Source: Balneola vulgaris DSM 17893 (lineage in GTDB: Bacteria; Bacteroidota; Rhodothermia; Balneolales; Balneolaceae). From it: a DNA stretch of 64,000 bases. The notes beneath the pieces were generated by a model. The model did no database searches. It was not told the DNA's origin and saw nothing but the letters and a program-made list of their open reading frames with translations. This document shows, piece after piece, positions 9,002 through 19,206 of this stretch (position 1 is the first letter of the stretch; every line of letters begins with the position of its first letter). The translations under genes and the position numbers were made by a program. The stretch covers positions 186,173 through 250,172 of the forward strand of contig NZ_AQXH01000002.1 in NCBI RefSeq assembly GCF_000375465.1, read 5' to 3'.

Positions 9002-11012
9002 CACTGGTAGTTCCTTTTTTAATTACAATAGGCTCTGTATTACGCTCTACTAAATGCTCAAACAATGCTTTAATATTGCTGTAACTATCAGGCATGAATT
9101 TTTCTTTATTGATAGCAAACTCATATCGAATCATAATTATGTTGCCTTGTGCCTGAATGAGCCTCACTGCTCCCCCACTACTTTCAGGTAATACATGTTT
9201 AGTACTTACAGGCAATTCATCCACTACCCACCCATCAGGAATAGTAATTTGAATAGTTCCTTTTCTACTAATTGGGTATTCAAAATCGATAGGATAGGTA
9301 CGTTCAGATTTTTTAAAAGGGTTTTCAGTAATCGCATCTACGATCATAGGTTCTAGATAAATAATATCTTTTCCAGAATCGAAATCGATATTGAAATCAA
9401 CTTTAAATAGAAACTCATCCTCTTCATCCGTCACTACATTTAATGAATCTATTCGGATGTTACTATTATTGAACTTCTGCTTCTTTATTACCTCTTTAAG
9501 ATCAAAGTCCTCATCTTCTTTTTTATTCGTTTCTTCATCAAACACTAGGCTATATATATAAGCTGGTAACCCAGCCTTTTTAGACTGAAGAACTCCTACC
9601 CCGTTGCCTTTCTCGTCTACTTTTAAGGAAAGGAAGTCTGTAATAGTATTGAGCGTACCTGTTGTAAGTGGTATCCATTCTACTTTGGCCTCTTCGTTGA
9701 TTAGTAAGCCCATACCATTCAGTACAGAAGATGGAAGCACATTATATGGTCTTCGATCATTCTTGGCATCTAAAAGAATGGTTTCGCCATCAAGTTTAAC
9801 GTAAGCAAGGGTATGATTAAACTGATTTTGTATAGGGTATAAACCTATTACTGAACCATGATTTTTTGTACTAATTAATACAGGTTCTACATCGATATTT
9901 GCTTCTCGGAGCATCTGAATCAAAATCATATTGATTTCAGACGATGACCCCGTACCTCTTTCATAGATATCATCTAAATCATCATCGATATAAGTACCAA
10001 AGCTTTCATCCCAAGCCATCACTTCACTTACATGTTCATAGATAGCGATCATTTGAGCTTTAGGTTCAGAAATTCCTTCTATAATCTCAGCAACCTTTGA
10101 TTTAAATAACTTATTCGACTTCAGTCTACTTCCGAAGTATTTAGATTCATGTATAGCTTCAATTAATTTTGGCCATGTATCCAGAACGGGAACTAATCCT
10201 TCGCCAGGAAATTGATACGATGAGAGTTGAAACTTAACCTGCGCTAAGTAGTCGCTTCGAGCATTCAAGTAATCCTCGTCTTCAATCGCCGGCACATTTT
10301 TCATGATATAATGATACTCTTTGCCTTTCATATCAGCTATACCTGATACCGTACGACCATACGAATTTGTATAACGCACACTAGAACTTTCTGAATAAGG
10401 CGTTACTCTCTGGGCTTCGAATGGATGATAACCTCGGTTATAAGTTAAAAAATTGAACCAATCTGGTATTTTAACAATGTACTCGCTCCATAGTACTGGA
10501 ATACTTTTTTGGAAATACCAATCTGGAACATCGGTAGGCGTTTCTGATCTCATTTCATATTCATATTCGAATACAGAGCCTTTTCGAAGTCCTGGAATTG
10601 TAAACTTTATTTCACTCCAAGTATCAGAAATTTCATTTCTAAAACGATCTCTCCTGCCTACTTTAGTAGTTCGAATTTTGCCGTTTTCCAAATAATAAGC
10701 TTCCGCTTTAATTCCTGTAATTTTTTGATCCGGATCGTCATCCCTATAGGTTATTGAAATATCCCCTTCGTCAAGTCCTTGATCGGTTAATATCTTGATC
10801 CGAACATGACGCTTAAACCTTACTTCTAAGTTTGCATCGATAGATGCTACGCCTTTATCAAATAAGACTATTGCATTAGCTGACGAGTCGATATCCGCCA
10901 CCGTCATTTCTAACTCTGCATTGGAAACATCACCAAATTTCTTCGCTTGACCTAATGTATTTCCCCCAAATAACAGTATAAGTGATACTGTACATAGTAT
11001 ATGCTTTATCAT
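8994..11012 (-). CDS. DUF3857/transglutaminase-like protein lacking the catalytic Cys
   Basis: About 672 residues with a Sec signal peptide (MIKHILCTVSLILLFGG…, cleaved near LGQA). The frame opens at 11051, but the ATG at 11012 has an AAAGGGGAAG ribosome site and begins the signal peptide, so I choose it. Domain order is DUF3857 (about 30–230) then a transglutaminase-like fold (about 300–430). Where active members have Cys this protein has GTGSSSEIN (Ser at 356–358); His400 (FNHTLAY) and Asp415 (ILLDAKND) remain. It is probably non-catalytic, perhaps a binding partner of the adjacent Cys-containing paralogue, with which it overlaps. The role in the envelope is unknown. Confidence 0.83.
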   Translation of the reverse strand: MIKHILCTVSLILLFGGNTLGQAKKFGDVSNAELEMTVADIDSSANAIVLFDKGVASIDANLEVRFKRHVRIKILTDQGLDEGDISITYRDDDPDQKITGIKAEAYYLENGKIRTTKVGRRDRFRNEISDTWSEIKFTIPGLRKGSVFEYEYEMRSETPTDVPDWYFQKSIPVLWSEYIVKIPDWFNFLTYNRGYHPFEAQRVTPYSESSSVRYTNSYGRTVSGIADMKGKEYHYIMKNVPAIEDEDYLNARSDYLAQVKFQLSSYQFPGEGLVPVLDTWPKLIEAIHESKYFGSRLKSNKLFKSKVAEIIEGISEPKAQMIAIYEHVSEVMAWDESFGTYIDDDLDDIYERGTGSSSEINMILIQMLREANIDVEPVLISTKNHGSVIGLYPIQNQFNHTLAYVKLDGETILLDAKNDRRPYNVLPSSVLNGMGLLINEEAKVEWIPLTTGTLNTITDFLSLKVDEKGNGVGVLQSKKAGLPAYIYSLVFDEETNKKEDEDFDLKEVIKKQKFNNSNIRIDSLNVVTDEEDEFLFKVDFNIDFDSGKDIIYLEPMIVDAITENPFKKSERTYPIDFEYPISRKGTIQITIPDGWVVDELPVSTKHVLPESSGGAVRLIQAQGNIIMIRYEFAINKEKFMPDSYSNIKALFEHLVERNTEPIVIKKGTTSDE

Positions 11013-11241
11013 ACTTCCCCTTTGCTTTATCGTCTGTGTTTTGAACAACATAATTTTAAATAAATATATTTTCCATTTTGAATATTTCTTTTTTTTACCG
11101 TTTTATGGAAAATTAAAAGAGCATCACTTCACAAAATGTTTACATAACAATTACCGTTAGTACCCCGCTATTGGTTCTGCTTTTCTTTATTTTGTACACC
11201 AATCTTATTTAACTATCTACCTCAACGTATTTCTTACCTAT

Positions 11242-12174
11242 ATGAAGAAGTTCATTGCAACCACTCTACTACTTTCATTCTTACTCACTATTTCCTTACA
11301 ACCGATTCCTGGATTTAGTTGGAATTCAACGGGCCATCGAGTTATAGCAGCTATTGCATGGGAAAATCTAACCCCTACTGCTAAAAACAGAATTATTGAA
11401 ATTCTTAAGCAAGCTCCTAAAGATTCTGACCTGACTGATCTTTACGATACCTCATCCGAATTCGCTGAAAAGGAGTTCTTTATGGGTGCCGCTTATTGGC
11501 CTGATATTGTAAGAGACCGTGATGAGAAAGTTCGCTACGAGAAATATCACAAAGGCCATTGGCACTACATTGGTAGTTACTGGAAGCAAACTGAGAATGG
11601 TCCGGTTAAAGCTGATGGACCTGTTGAAGACGAGAACATTGTTGAACGTATTACTTACTTCAAAAAAACTCTAGCTGACCCTAATGTTAGCGATGCGGAT
11701 AAAGCAGTACAGATTGCATGGGTTCTCCATTTAATTGGTGATATCCACATGCCATTGCATAACACATCGCAAATTAACGCCGATTCTCCAGAAGGCGACT
11801 TAGGTGGAAACAGATTCCGTTTAGGTGATGAATGGCCTTGGAACTTACATGCATTTTGGGATGGCATTCTAGATGTAGCGAACCCTAAAGCAGAAAATGT
11901 TGAAGACTTCGACTACTACTTATCTAATGCAAAACAGATTACGGAGAAGCATTCTAAAAAGAGCTTAAGCAATAGTGTTGAATTGGCTGATGCTACCAAG
12001 TGGAATGAAGAGGGTAAACAATTAACCATGAATAAGGTTTATCCATCTTACCTAAAGCAGAATGAACAACCACCTGCTGCATACAAAAAGGAAGCATATA
12101 CTATAGCTCAAAAACAAATGGCATTGTCAGGTTATAGAATGGCCGCGTATTTGAATGAAATATTCGGCCAATAG
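11242..12174 (+). CDS. S1/P1-family zinc nuclease, secreted
   Basis: 310 residues with a Sec signal peptide ending before Trp27. In this family the mature N-terminal Trp binds zinc, and the sequence fits: GFSWNSTGHRV gives Trp27 and His32. Further expected zinc ligands are Asp88 (YWPDIV), His108 (HWHYIG), His163, Asp167 and His173 (VLHLIGDIHMPLH), Asp186 (GDLGGN), His203 and Asp207 (HAFWDG). The full trinuclear site therefore looks intact. The enzyme degrades single-stranded DNA/RNA and 3'-nucleotides, probably outside the cytoplasm to scavenge phosphate and nucleosides. It is a single gene, divergent from the DUF3857 pair and convergent with pgk, with a shared terminator. Confidence 0.93.
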   Translation: MKKFIATTLLLSFLLTISLQPIPGFSWNSTGHRVIAAIAWENLTPTAKNRIIEILKQAPKDSDLTDLYDTSSEFAEKEFFMGAAYWPDIVRDRDEKVRYEKYHKGHWHYIGSYWKQTENGPVKADGPVEDENIVERITYFKKTLADPNVSDADKAVQIAWVLHLIGDIHMPLHNTSQINADSPEGDLGGNRFRLGDEWPWNLHAFWDGILDVANPKAENVEDFDYYLSNAKQITEKHSKKSLSNSVELADATKWNEEGKQLTMNKVYPSYLKQNEQPPAAYKKEAYTIAQKQMALSGYRMAAYLNEIFGQ

Positions 12175-12185
12175 AAAATTGAGGC

Positions 12186-12226
12186 CAAAAAAAGAGCTTC
12201 TTACTATGAAATAAGAAGCTCTTTTA
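12186..12226. terminator. Bidirectional terminator between S1/P1 nuclease and pgk
   Basis: A 12-bp perfect stem (aagagcttctta / taagaagctctt) with an 8-nt loop is flanked by an A run on the left and TTTT on the right. It can end transcripts from both convergent genes. Confidence 0.85.
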
Positions 12227-12266
12227 CTTTGCGGTTTATATCGCTAAACCCTTCCTAAAAGAAGTT

Positions 12267-13460
12267 TTAAACATCACTAAGGTGACTAACACCTGGCAAT
12301 ACTTTTCCTTCTAGGTATTCTAAACTTGCTCCACCACCGGTAGAAACGTGGGATACTTTCTCACTCAAACCTGATGCCTTAATAGCAGCCGCCGAGTCGC
12401 CCCCACCAATTATTGTAGTTGCGCCAAACTGAGTAGCTTCTGCAAGTGCTTCTGCTACCGCAAAAGTACCATCTGCAAAATTACTCATTTCAAACACACC
12501 CATTGGTCCATTCCAAAGCACTGTTTTTGCGCTCTTTATTACGTTCCCAAATGCAATGGCAGACTGTGGGCCGATATCTAGAGCCATCCATCCATCTTCA
12601 ATTCCATCTTCATCAACCACTTCATTTTCAGCATCATTACTAAACTCACGAGCAACAACCGAATCAAGCGGTAACATCAGATTCACTCCTGCTTTTTCAG
12701 CTTTCTCGAGAATCTCTTTTGCAAGTTCTACTTTATCTTCCTCAAGAAGTGAATTCCCAATAGGTAGTCCTTTTGCTTTATAAAAAGTGTAGGTCATTCC
12801 ACCTCCAATGATGATAGTATCCACTTTTGAGAGAAGGTTTTCAATTACCCCAATTTTGTCAGAAACTTTTGCTCCACCTAAAATAGCCACAAACGGTCGT
12901 TCCGGAGTATTCACACTTTCGTCTAAATACTTAATCTCTTTTTCGAGTAAGAAACCTGATGCGGATTGTTCTACAAATTTTGTAACACCTGCTACTGAAG
13001 CATGTGCCCTATGGCTAGTACCAAAAGCATCGTTTACAAAAACATCAGCATGCTTAGATAATGCTTGGGCAAAGTCTTCATCATTTGAAGTTTCTCCCGC
13101 ATGAAATCGTACATTTTCAAGAAGTACAATCTCTCCAGCTTTCGCACTATTGATTGCAGTCTCAGCTTCTTCCCCAATACAATCGTTGGCAAAATGAACT
13201 GTGGTATTCACTAAAGTTTTAAGGTGTTCTGCTACTGGCTTCAATGAATATTCTTCATTGCGTTCACCTTTTGGCCTACCTAAGTGACTAGTTAATATTA
13301 GTAAGCCTCCTTGGTCTAAAACATATTGGATAGATGGTAAAGCTTGCGCAATTCGATTGTCATCAGTTATTACCCCGTTTTTTAGTGGCACGTTAAAGTC
13401 AACGCGCATAAGTACTTTCTTATCTTTTAGTTGGAGGTCGTTTAAGGTAAGTTTTGCCAT
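12267..13460 (-). CDS. pgk: Phosphoglycerate kinase
   Basis: 397 residues, the normal length. It transfers phosphate from 1,3-bisphosphoglycerate to ADP in cytosolic glycolysis (reversed in gluconeogenesis). Family signatures are intact: [12 protein letters not shown] near the N-terminus, [12 protein letters not shown] (phosphate-binding), [13 protein letters not shown], and the C-terminal nucleotide-binding GGGDSAAAI. The gene stands alone; its transcript would end at the bidirectional hairpin at 12186–12226. Confidence 0.98.
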   Translation of the reverse strand: MAKLTLNDLQLKDKKVLMRVDFNVPLKNGVITDDNRIAQALPSIQYVLDQGGLLILTSHLGRPKGERNEEYSLKPVAEHLKTLVNTTVHFANDCIGEEAETAINSAKAGEIVLLENVRFHAGETSNDEDFAQALSKHADVFVNDAFGTSHRAHASVAGVTKFVEQSASGFLLEKEIKYLDESVNTPERPFVAILGGAKVSDKIGVIENLLSKVDTIIIGGGMTYTFYKAKGLPIGNSLLEEDKVELAKEILEKAEKAGVNLMLPLDSVVAREFSNDAENEVVDEDGIEDGWMALDIGPQSAIAFGNVIKSAKTVLWNGPMGVFEMSNFADGTFAVAEALAEATQFGATTIIGGGDSAAAIKASGLSEKVSHVSTGGGASLEYLEGKVLPGVSHLSDV

Positions 13461-13621
13461 AAATTTTGTAAGGATTTTTATTCTTGACAGTCTTATAATT
13501 TAAAATAACTTAATAGTTCAGCTTTGAACTTTACTCATTCGACTGTAGGAATGAATAAAATAAGGAGCTTTGACCATCTTTTTCGGTTATTTTTTATTAG
13601 ACAATAATTACATGGAGTATT

Positions 13622-16600
13622 ATGAAAAAACTGTTACTACTAATCTTTTTAATTGGGGTAGGGATAAATGTTCATGCCCAACAATTATCCATAACATCAA
13701 CCACTCCCGCTCACGGTGATGTTGCTGTTGATACCGACACCATAACGGTAACCTTTAACAAGAAAATTAAACTGGATGAATTCGTTACAGGCACTGAGGG
13801 GCCTTTCGTAATTTTTCCTGAAGATTCAGTTTCAATTTCTGCAATTGGGGTTTCAGAAGATTCCCTAAGTATGCATTTAACGGTGAACCTTGCTGCTAAT
13901 ACTGATTATTCATTAATGATATTGGATGCCGTAGCAGCTGATGGTGACAAGTTAGATGCCCCTTCATTGGTTCGCTTTACCACTAATACTACCGCAGGTG
14001 GATATACGGTAACAGGTACAGTGGATACACAAACCCTTAACAAGCAATCTCAAGAGGGTTTTGCAGGTATCATTGTAGGTTTAACTACAGAAGGGCTTAC
14101 AGCTAATGTTAACGACGATGTAAATAATGGATCTGAGCCAGATGGGTTCGAATCAGTTAATGTTGCCTTTGTTGATCCGCAGACAGGGAATTATTCCATT
14201 CCATTTGTTCGTGAAGGGGATTATTTCGCAGTTGGTTTCGACATGCATTTAATGGACCAACCATTACAAGGTTACCCTGAAATTTATTTGCATGATGAAG
14301 ATCAAGACTTTCAATTAGATTCAGTGATAGTGTCTGCTACTACTGTATCAAATGATACATTGAGTAGCATTGATTTAAGAAAAGTAGTGATTGAACCTCT
14401 TGCATTAAGCGAAGCTGAAGCAAGAACTACTGGATTAAATTTTGGTAGCGACATACATTTATTAGTTGGTGTATCAGAGTTTCCTCTTGCTACACAGCAA
14501 CAAATGCCTCCTATGAAGATGGCCTTTAAAGGCATGAATACAGAGGATCCTGAATTCCTATTTGCAGACATAAGTTCTGGTGAAAATTTATTTTGGGATA
14601 TGTTCTTCTACGACACCACCAACGATGTTGTGTATGAAGTAATAGTTACTCCTATAAGTGTTCAAATTTCCGACACCGTTACTGCAGCACAATTAGAAAT
14701 CCCCGTTGAGCCTTCAACGATGGACGCACTTTCTTACACCATAGATAGTGATAGTGCTGCTGCAATTGCAGAGATGAATGGTGGAGCTGCGTTCCGTGAT
14801 ATGATGGGGGCAGAAAGTTTCGGATATGCTGAAATGTTAGTTGGAGATGTTTATTGGGAATACCCATTAGGTCCAGATACCACAGCCCCACAATATTGGA
14901 GAGTGGCTTATTATTCAATGTCGGGTAGCTTCTACCAATACAAACAACCAACTAGTCCAACCTATGATCATAATTATGATTTCCAGAGTGATTCATTGGT
15001 ATTCTACATAGATGCTAATACAGGAAACATACTATATAAAGCGGGTAACAAAGTAGAAGATGGAGACCCATTCAAAGTAACTTCAAGCACTCCTGTAAAT
15101 GATTCTGTTGGAGTAGGTATGCAATCCTCTGTAGTATTTAACTTTGATGCTCCAATTCGTTTCAATGAAGACAAATATGAATTTGAGGGAGCAGAGATAT
15201 TAGTATTCCCATATAGTCCATATTTCTTAAGCGAATTTGATATCTCGAACGCTGGTAGAACGGTTACATTCTATGTACAGCATGAAGCTAATACCGATTA
15301 TGTATGGATAGTAAGCCGTGCTAAGAGTTCTGCAGGTGGTGATTTAGCCGAGCCTTATGTATTAAATTATTCTACCTCTTCTACTAGAGCTGCGACTACC
15401 GTTTCTGGTACAGTAACTGAACCTCAAGCAAAAGCAACTGAACTACCAAAGAGTATGCTTGTCGCACTCTTTACAGAAAACCCTTTCACAGAAGAAGAGG
15501 AACATGATCAAGGCCCAATGAAGCAACGTGTAGATGAGATGCCAGAAGGTCCTGGTTTCAATATCGCAGTTGCAACTTTAGCCGATCCATCAACAGGAAG
15601 TTACACACTTAATGGTGTAGCCGATGGCACTTACTTCCCACTTTCTATCGACCTTTTGGTTGATAGTTTCCAAGAAACTCCATCAGCAATTGGTATCTAT
15701 GATCCAGATGGAGATGGTGCGTTGAATTCGATTTCAGTTTCAGGATCAAACCTTACTGATATCGGTTTAAGTATGAAAGATTTTGTGCCTGTTACTGCAT
15801 CTGAAGCAATTCAACTATCTGCAAGCACCGTTCAAGCGGTAAGTGCAAATCTTGATCTTTATTTAATGATAGGTGAAGAGTACTTACTTGATTACAAAGA
15901 AGATGAAAATCATGAGCATGATCATGGTCCAAAGAAAAGCATCTTTAAAGCTCAAACTGAAACCGATATGGCTACTGCTGCAACGGGTAAAGCTGAGTTT
16001 TGGGACTTAGTATACTATGAGTCTTCAACATCTACAGCTATTCGTTTCAACGTAAACCCATTTGGTGTGGGCTCTTATGATACTTTAGATGTGGCTATGA
16101 TTGAGGATGATCTTGATTTCCCATCTGATAAATCATTTAGTGATTTAGAAGCTCTACCAAGCACCATGAAAGATTCTGATGCAATTGCAGATTCAACTGA
16201 GGCAAATGGCGGTGCTGAATTTAGAGTAGAAGGCTCTCCTGACTTTGTTGCTTTAGAGTATATAGCGATTAATGCTCCGTGGCTTGTACCTGAGGGTATA
16301 TCAACTACAGGACCAGTTTGGGCTACTATCTATCAGAGTGAAAAATACCGCGAAGATATACAAGAACATACCTATCAAGATCTGGTAAGTGTATTCGACT
16401 TTGTTTCGGGAGCATTTTTAGGTTCTGTTACTGAAAACAATGACCCAATTCTAGCATCAGAAGCAAAAGTTTATGCTGATGAAGAAGCAATAGCTATTCA
16501 ATCTGACAATCAACTTTATTTGATTGATGCATACGCGACTATTTATCGTAATCCTGAACTCGATAATAACGATATGTATTTCAAAGGAGCTGCAACTGAG

Positions 16601-17368
16601 TCTGTTTCAGCTGGTGAACAGGGTAAATTCTATAACTTTGACTTCCGATACTATTCAACTACGGCTGGAGCTGAAACCGCTATTAATGTGAGTAGTGATG
16701 GTCGCGCAGATTATGAGGAGTTCCCAAATCCTGGAAGTTACTTCCCTACAGGTGTTGGTTATGCAGACTTAGAGCCTATTCCAACTGCAGTGATCGACAG
16801 TGACAGTGCTTTAACTAGAGCTAAGGAAGAAGGTGCTCAAGAATTTATTGATTACCTTCGTTGGGACTTCGACTTAGTACGTATAGATGTGCATGTTGCA
16901 TTAGGCAATAGATTCTGGGAGTTATCAGAGGGCGCTGATAGTTCTCAAGTATTCTGGATTGTACACCTTAACAAAGTTACTAAGAACAAGGAAACAGGAC
17001 ATTATGAGTACGAAGATGCTAACTATCTCATTAACGCTGAAACAAGTGTCTTAATTAGTGAGCAACTGAACGTATCAAATGAACGAGAGCAAGCGGATAT
17101 TCCTGAAAGCACTGACTTAGGTCAAAACTATCCGAATCCGTTTAACCCTGCTACTACCATTCCATTCTCCATCAATAAAGCGGGAGATGTAGAATTGACC
17201 ATATATAACATGCTTGGTCAAAAAGTGGCAACACTATTAAATGGTCGAATTTCGGCTGGTACACATAGTGTAAGTTGGGACGCTTCCAGATTTGCAAGTG
17301 GTATGTACATATATCGCTTGAAAGCGAATGGAGTCATCAAATCTAAACGACTCACACTCATTAAGTAA
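13622..17368 (+). CDS. Large secreted protein, two Big_5 modules and T9SS type A tail
   Basis: 1248 residues. The Sec signal peptide ends in HAQ. A Big_5-like Ig domain (about 21–122) recurs near 483–590 (VTSSTPVNDSVGVG), each followed by a TVTGTV/TVSGTV carboxypeptidase-regulatory-like segment. Three later segments share an S/DSDxAxxxAxxxGGAxFR-type motif next to beta-rich stretches that resemble PepSY-like modules (for example FYIDANTGNILY). Two His/Glu-rich loops (EEEEHDQGP, DENHEHDHGP) could bind metal. The C-terminal 80 residues form a type IX secretion sorting domain (LGQNYPNPFNPATTIPF…KRLTLIK), so the protein should reach the cell surface or medium. Function is unknown; a surface adhesin or scaffold is plausible. 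An rRNA-like GGAG precedes the ATG. Confidence 0.85.
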   Translation: MKKLLLLIFLIGVGINVHAQQLSITSTTPAHGDVAVDTDTITVTFNKKIKLDEFVTGTEGPFVIFPEDSVSISAIGVSEDSLSMHLTVNLAANTDYSLMILDAVAADGDKLDAPSLVRFTTNTTAGGYTVTGTVDTQTLNKQSQEGFAGIIVGLTTEGLTANVNDDVNNGSEPDGFESVNVAFVDPQTGNYSIPFVREGDYFAVGFDMHLMDQPLQGYPEIYLHDEDQDFQLDSVIVSATTVSNDTLSSIDLRKVVIEPLALSEAEARTTGLNFGSDIHLLVGVSEFPLATQQQMPPMKMAFKGMNTEDPEFLFADISSGENLFWDMFFYDTTNDVVYEVIVTPISVQISDTVTAAQLEIPVEPSTMDALSYTIDSDSAAAIAEMNGGAAFRDMMGAESFGYAEMLVGDVYWEYPLGPDTTAPQYWRVAYYSMSGSFYQYKQPTSPTYDHNYDFQSDSLVFYIDANTGNILYKAGNKVEDGDPFKVTSSTPVNDSVGVGMQSSVVFNFDAPIRFNEDKYEFEGAEILVFPYSPYFLSEFDISNAGRTVTFYVQHEANTDYVWIVSRAKSSAGGDLAEPYVLNYSTSSTRAATTVSGTVTEPQAKATELPKSMLVALFTENPFTEEEEHDQGPMKQRVDEMPEGPGFNIAVATLADPSTGSYTLNGVADGTYFPLSIDLLVDSFQETPSAIGIYDPDGDGALNSISVSGSNLTDIGLSMKDFVPVTASEAIQLSASTVQAVSANLDLYLMIGEEYLLDYKEDENHEHDHGPKKSIFKAQTETDMATAATGKAEFWDLVYYESSTSTAIRFNVNPFGVGSYDTLDVAMIEDDLDFPSDKSFSDLEALPSTMKDSDAIADSTEANGGAEFRVEGSPDFVALEYIAINAPWLVPEGISTTGPVWATIYQSEKYREDIQEHTYQDLVSVFDFVSGAFLGSVTENNDPILASEAKVYADEEAIAIQSDNQLYLIDAYATIYRNPELDNNDMYFKGAATESVSAGEQGKFYNFDFRYYSTTAGAETAINVSSDGRADYEEFPNPGSYFPTGVGYADLEPIPTAVIDSDSALTRAKEEGAQEFIDYLRWDFDLVRIDVHVALGNRFWELSEGADSSQVFWIVHLNKVTKNKETGHYEYEDANYLINAETSVLISEQLNVSNEREQADIPESTDLGQNYPNPFNPATTIPFSINKAGDVELTIYNMLGQKVATLLNGRISAGTHSVSWDASRFASGMYIYRLKANGVIKSKRLTLIK

Positions 17369-17373
17369 AACTT

Positions 17374-17402
17374 TTAAAAGCCTTCTTCGGAAGGCTTTTT
17401 TT
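17374..17402 (+). terminator. Rho-independent terminator after the T9SS protein
   Basis: Stem aagccttc / gaaggctt closed by a stable UUCG tetraloop and followed by a run of T. It lies about 6 bp after the stop codon. Confidence 0.9.
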
Positions 17403-17465
17403 ATGCATGACATTCAAGCACAATTTGGATATTTTCATGGCTGTTTTTCAGCTTAAAATTATATC

Positions 17466-18623
17466 ATGAATACTGTCTATTTCGATAACGCAGCCACTAC
17501 CCCATTAGATGAACATGTTCTTGAAGCAATGCTTCCATTTATGCGTTCTGATTTTGGTAACGCAAACTCCGCTCACCATTTAGGTCAACGAGCTAAAGTA
17601 GCCTTAGAAGATGCTCGGGAATATGTGGCTTCAGTATTAGGTGCTGAACCGTCGGAAATAATATTTACTTCGGGTGGAACAGAAAGCGACAACGCTGTTA
17701 TCAAAGGAGTGCTGAAAGTTGCGGGCGGGAAAAAAGAAGTAGTGAGTTCGGAATTAGAACATCATGCTGTACTTCACCCTGTAGAGATGTCGAAGATGGA
17801 TGGGTTTATTCCAAAATTCGCGAAGCCAATTGATTGTGGTACTATCACTGCCGAAGCTGTTGCCGAGCAATTAAGCGATCAAACAGCATTAGTGAGCATC
17901 ATGCATGTGAATAATGAAATTGGTTGCATCAATCACATTAGTGAAATCGCAGCACTTTGCAAAGAAAGAGGTATTCCATTCCATACTGATTCTGTTCAGA
18001 GTATTGGGAAAATCCCTGTAAATGTTGATGAGCTTGGAGTAGACTTTTTAAGCGGAAGTGGCCATAAAATTTATGGACCAAAAGGCATTGGTATTATGTA
18101 TGTGCGCAATGGCTCGCGTTGGTTGCCCTGGATGACAGGTGGCTCACAGGAACGTCGCCGTCGTGGTGGCACATTAAATGTACCGGGTGTGGTTGGATTT
18201 GCTAAAGCACTCGAGCTTTCTGTGAATAGCATGGAAGAGAACACAAAGAAATTTAAGGAACTCCGCTCTCTACTACTTTCGAAATTAGACTCTTATGACT
18301 TTGATTACTCTATCAATGGTAATCCAGAGAATGGCGTTGCTCATATTCTAAATCTTTCATTTTCCGACAAATCTGGAAAGTGTATTGATGGTGAAATGTT
18401 ACTTCTTAACTTAGATATAGATGGTATCTGCGTTTCCAATGGTTCAGCCTGTACCTCGGGTGCTGTTGAACCTTCACATGTATTAAGTGGAATGGGCGTT
18501 CAAGACGATTTAGCCAAATCGAGCATTAGAGTAAGTTTTGGAAAAAATAATACGGAAGAAGAAGTAATCTATTTTGCTGAAAAGCTTAACAGCGTACTCA
18601 CTCGAATGTTCAATAACGCATGA
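17466..18623 (+). CDS. Cysteine desulfurase (NifS/IscS type)
   Basis: 385-residue PLP enzyme that removes sulfur from cysteine as a protein persulfide for Fe–S clusters, tRNA thiolation and other sulfur carriers. PLP-lysine is Lys201 in SGSGHKIYGPKG, the ring-stacking His is His100 in ELEHHAVLHP, and the catalytic Cys is Cys329 in SNGSACTSG. The class I (NifS/IscS) active-site loop is present. No iscU, suf or other scaffold gene is adjacent, so the sulfur acceptor is unclear. Its partner in the neighbouring miaB gene 10 kb away is only a metabolic possibility. The stop overlaps the next gene's start (ATGA). Confidence 0.94.
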   Translation: MNTVYFDNAATTPLDEHVLEAMLPFMRSDFGNANSAHHLGQRAKVALEDAREYVASVLGAEPSEIIFTSGGTESDNAVIKGVLKVAGGKKEVVSSELEHHAVLHPVEMSKMDGFIPKFAKPIDCGTITAEAVAEQLSDQTALVSIMHVNNEIGCINHISEIAALCKERGIPFHTDSVQSIGKIPVNVDELGVDFLSGSGHKIYGPKGIGIMYVRNGSRWLPWMTGGSQERRRRGGTLNVPGVVGFAKALELSVNSMEENTKKFKELRSLLLSKLDSYDFDYSINGNPENGVAHILNLSFSDKSGKCIDGEMLLLNLDIDGICVSNGSACTSGAVEPSHVLSGMGVQDDLAKSSIRVSFGKNNTEEEVIYFAEKLNSVLTRMFNNA

Positions 18624-19165
18624 TGAAAAATGTTTGTGTGTATTGTGGTTCAAGAACTCCTAAAGATCCTGATTTAATTCAAGTTGCCAATCAACTTGGG
18701 GAGTTCTTAGCTCAAAATAAACTAGGATTGGTTTATGGCGGCGGTAATGTGGGGGTTATGGGCAAAATTGCCGATACCGTAATTGATCGAAATGGCCATG
18801 TAATTGGCATTATACCCACCGCCCTCAAAGAACGTGAAGTCCTTCATTTGGGTATATCTGAAACGTATGAGACACCCGATATGCACACTCGCAAAGCATT
18901 GATGGAACAAAAGTCAGATGCTTTTGTAATTCTTCCGGGTGGCTTTGGAACACTAGATGAGTTCTTTGAGATATTAACTTGGCGCCAACTTGGAATACAT
19001 AACAAACCAATTATTCTCTTAAATGTTAAAGGCTATTTTGATGGTTTAGTACAGTTCATGGAAACAGCCATCGAACAGGATTTTGTGAGAGCCGATAACA
19101 GATCTCTTTTCAAAATCACGAGTACGATTGAAGAAACTGAATCATTATTAAACGAGTTATTCTAA
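18620..19165 (+). CDS. LOG-family cytokinin riboside 5'-monophosphate phosphoribohydrolase
   Basis: 181 residues. The Rossmann fold has the LOG nucleotide motif PGGFGTLDEFFEILTWRQLG and the N-terminal GGGNVGVMG. Family enzymes hydrolyse nucleoside 5'-monophosphates (AMP or cytokinin ribotides) to the free base and ribose 5-phosphate; the true bacterial substrate is often unknown. The gene overlaps the cysteine desulfurase stop by 4 bp (ATGA), so the two are co-translated. Alternative start: the second Met codon 3 bp later. Confidence 0.9.
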   Translation: MMKNVCVYCGSRTPKDPDLIQVANQLGEFLAQNKLGLVYGGGNVGVMGKIADTVIDRNGHVIGIIPTALKEREVLHLGISETYETPDMHTRKALMEQKSDAFVILPGGFGTLDEFFEILTWRQLGIHNKPIILLNVKGYFDGLVQFMETAIEQDFVRADNRSLFKITSTIEETESLLNELF

Positions 19166-19206
19166 CATACATCTCAACTAATTCGATTTAGATTCTATCA
19201 TCCAAT

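Noticed and set aside
14311-14571. Minus-strand open frames within the T9SS protein gene
   Set aside because: They are antisense to a clear long coding gene and have no recognisable features.
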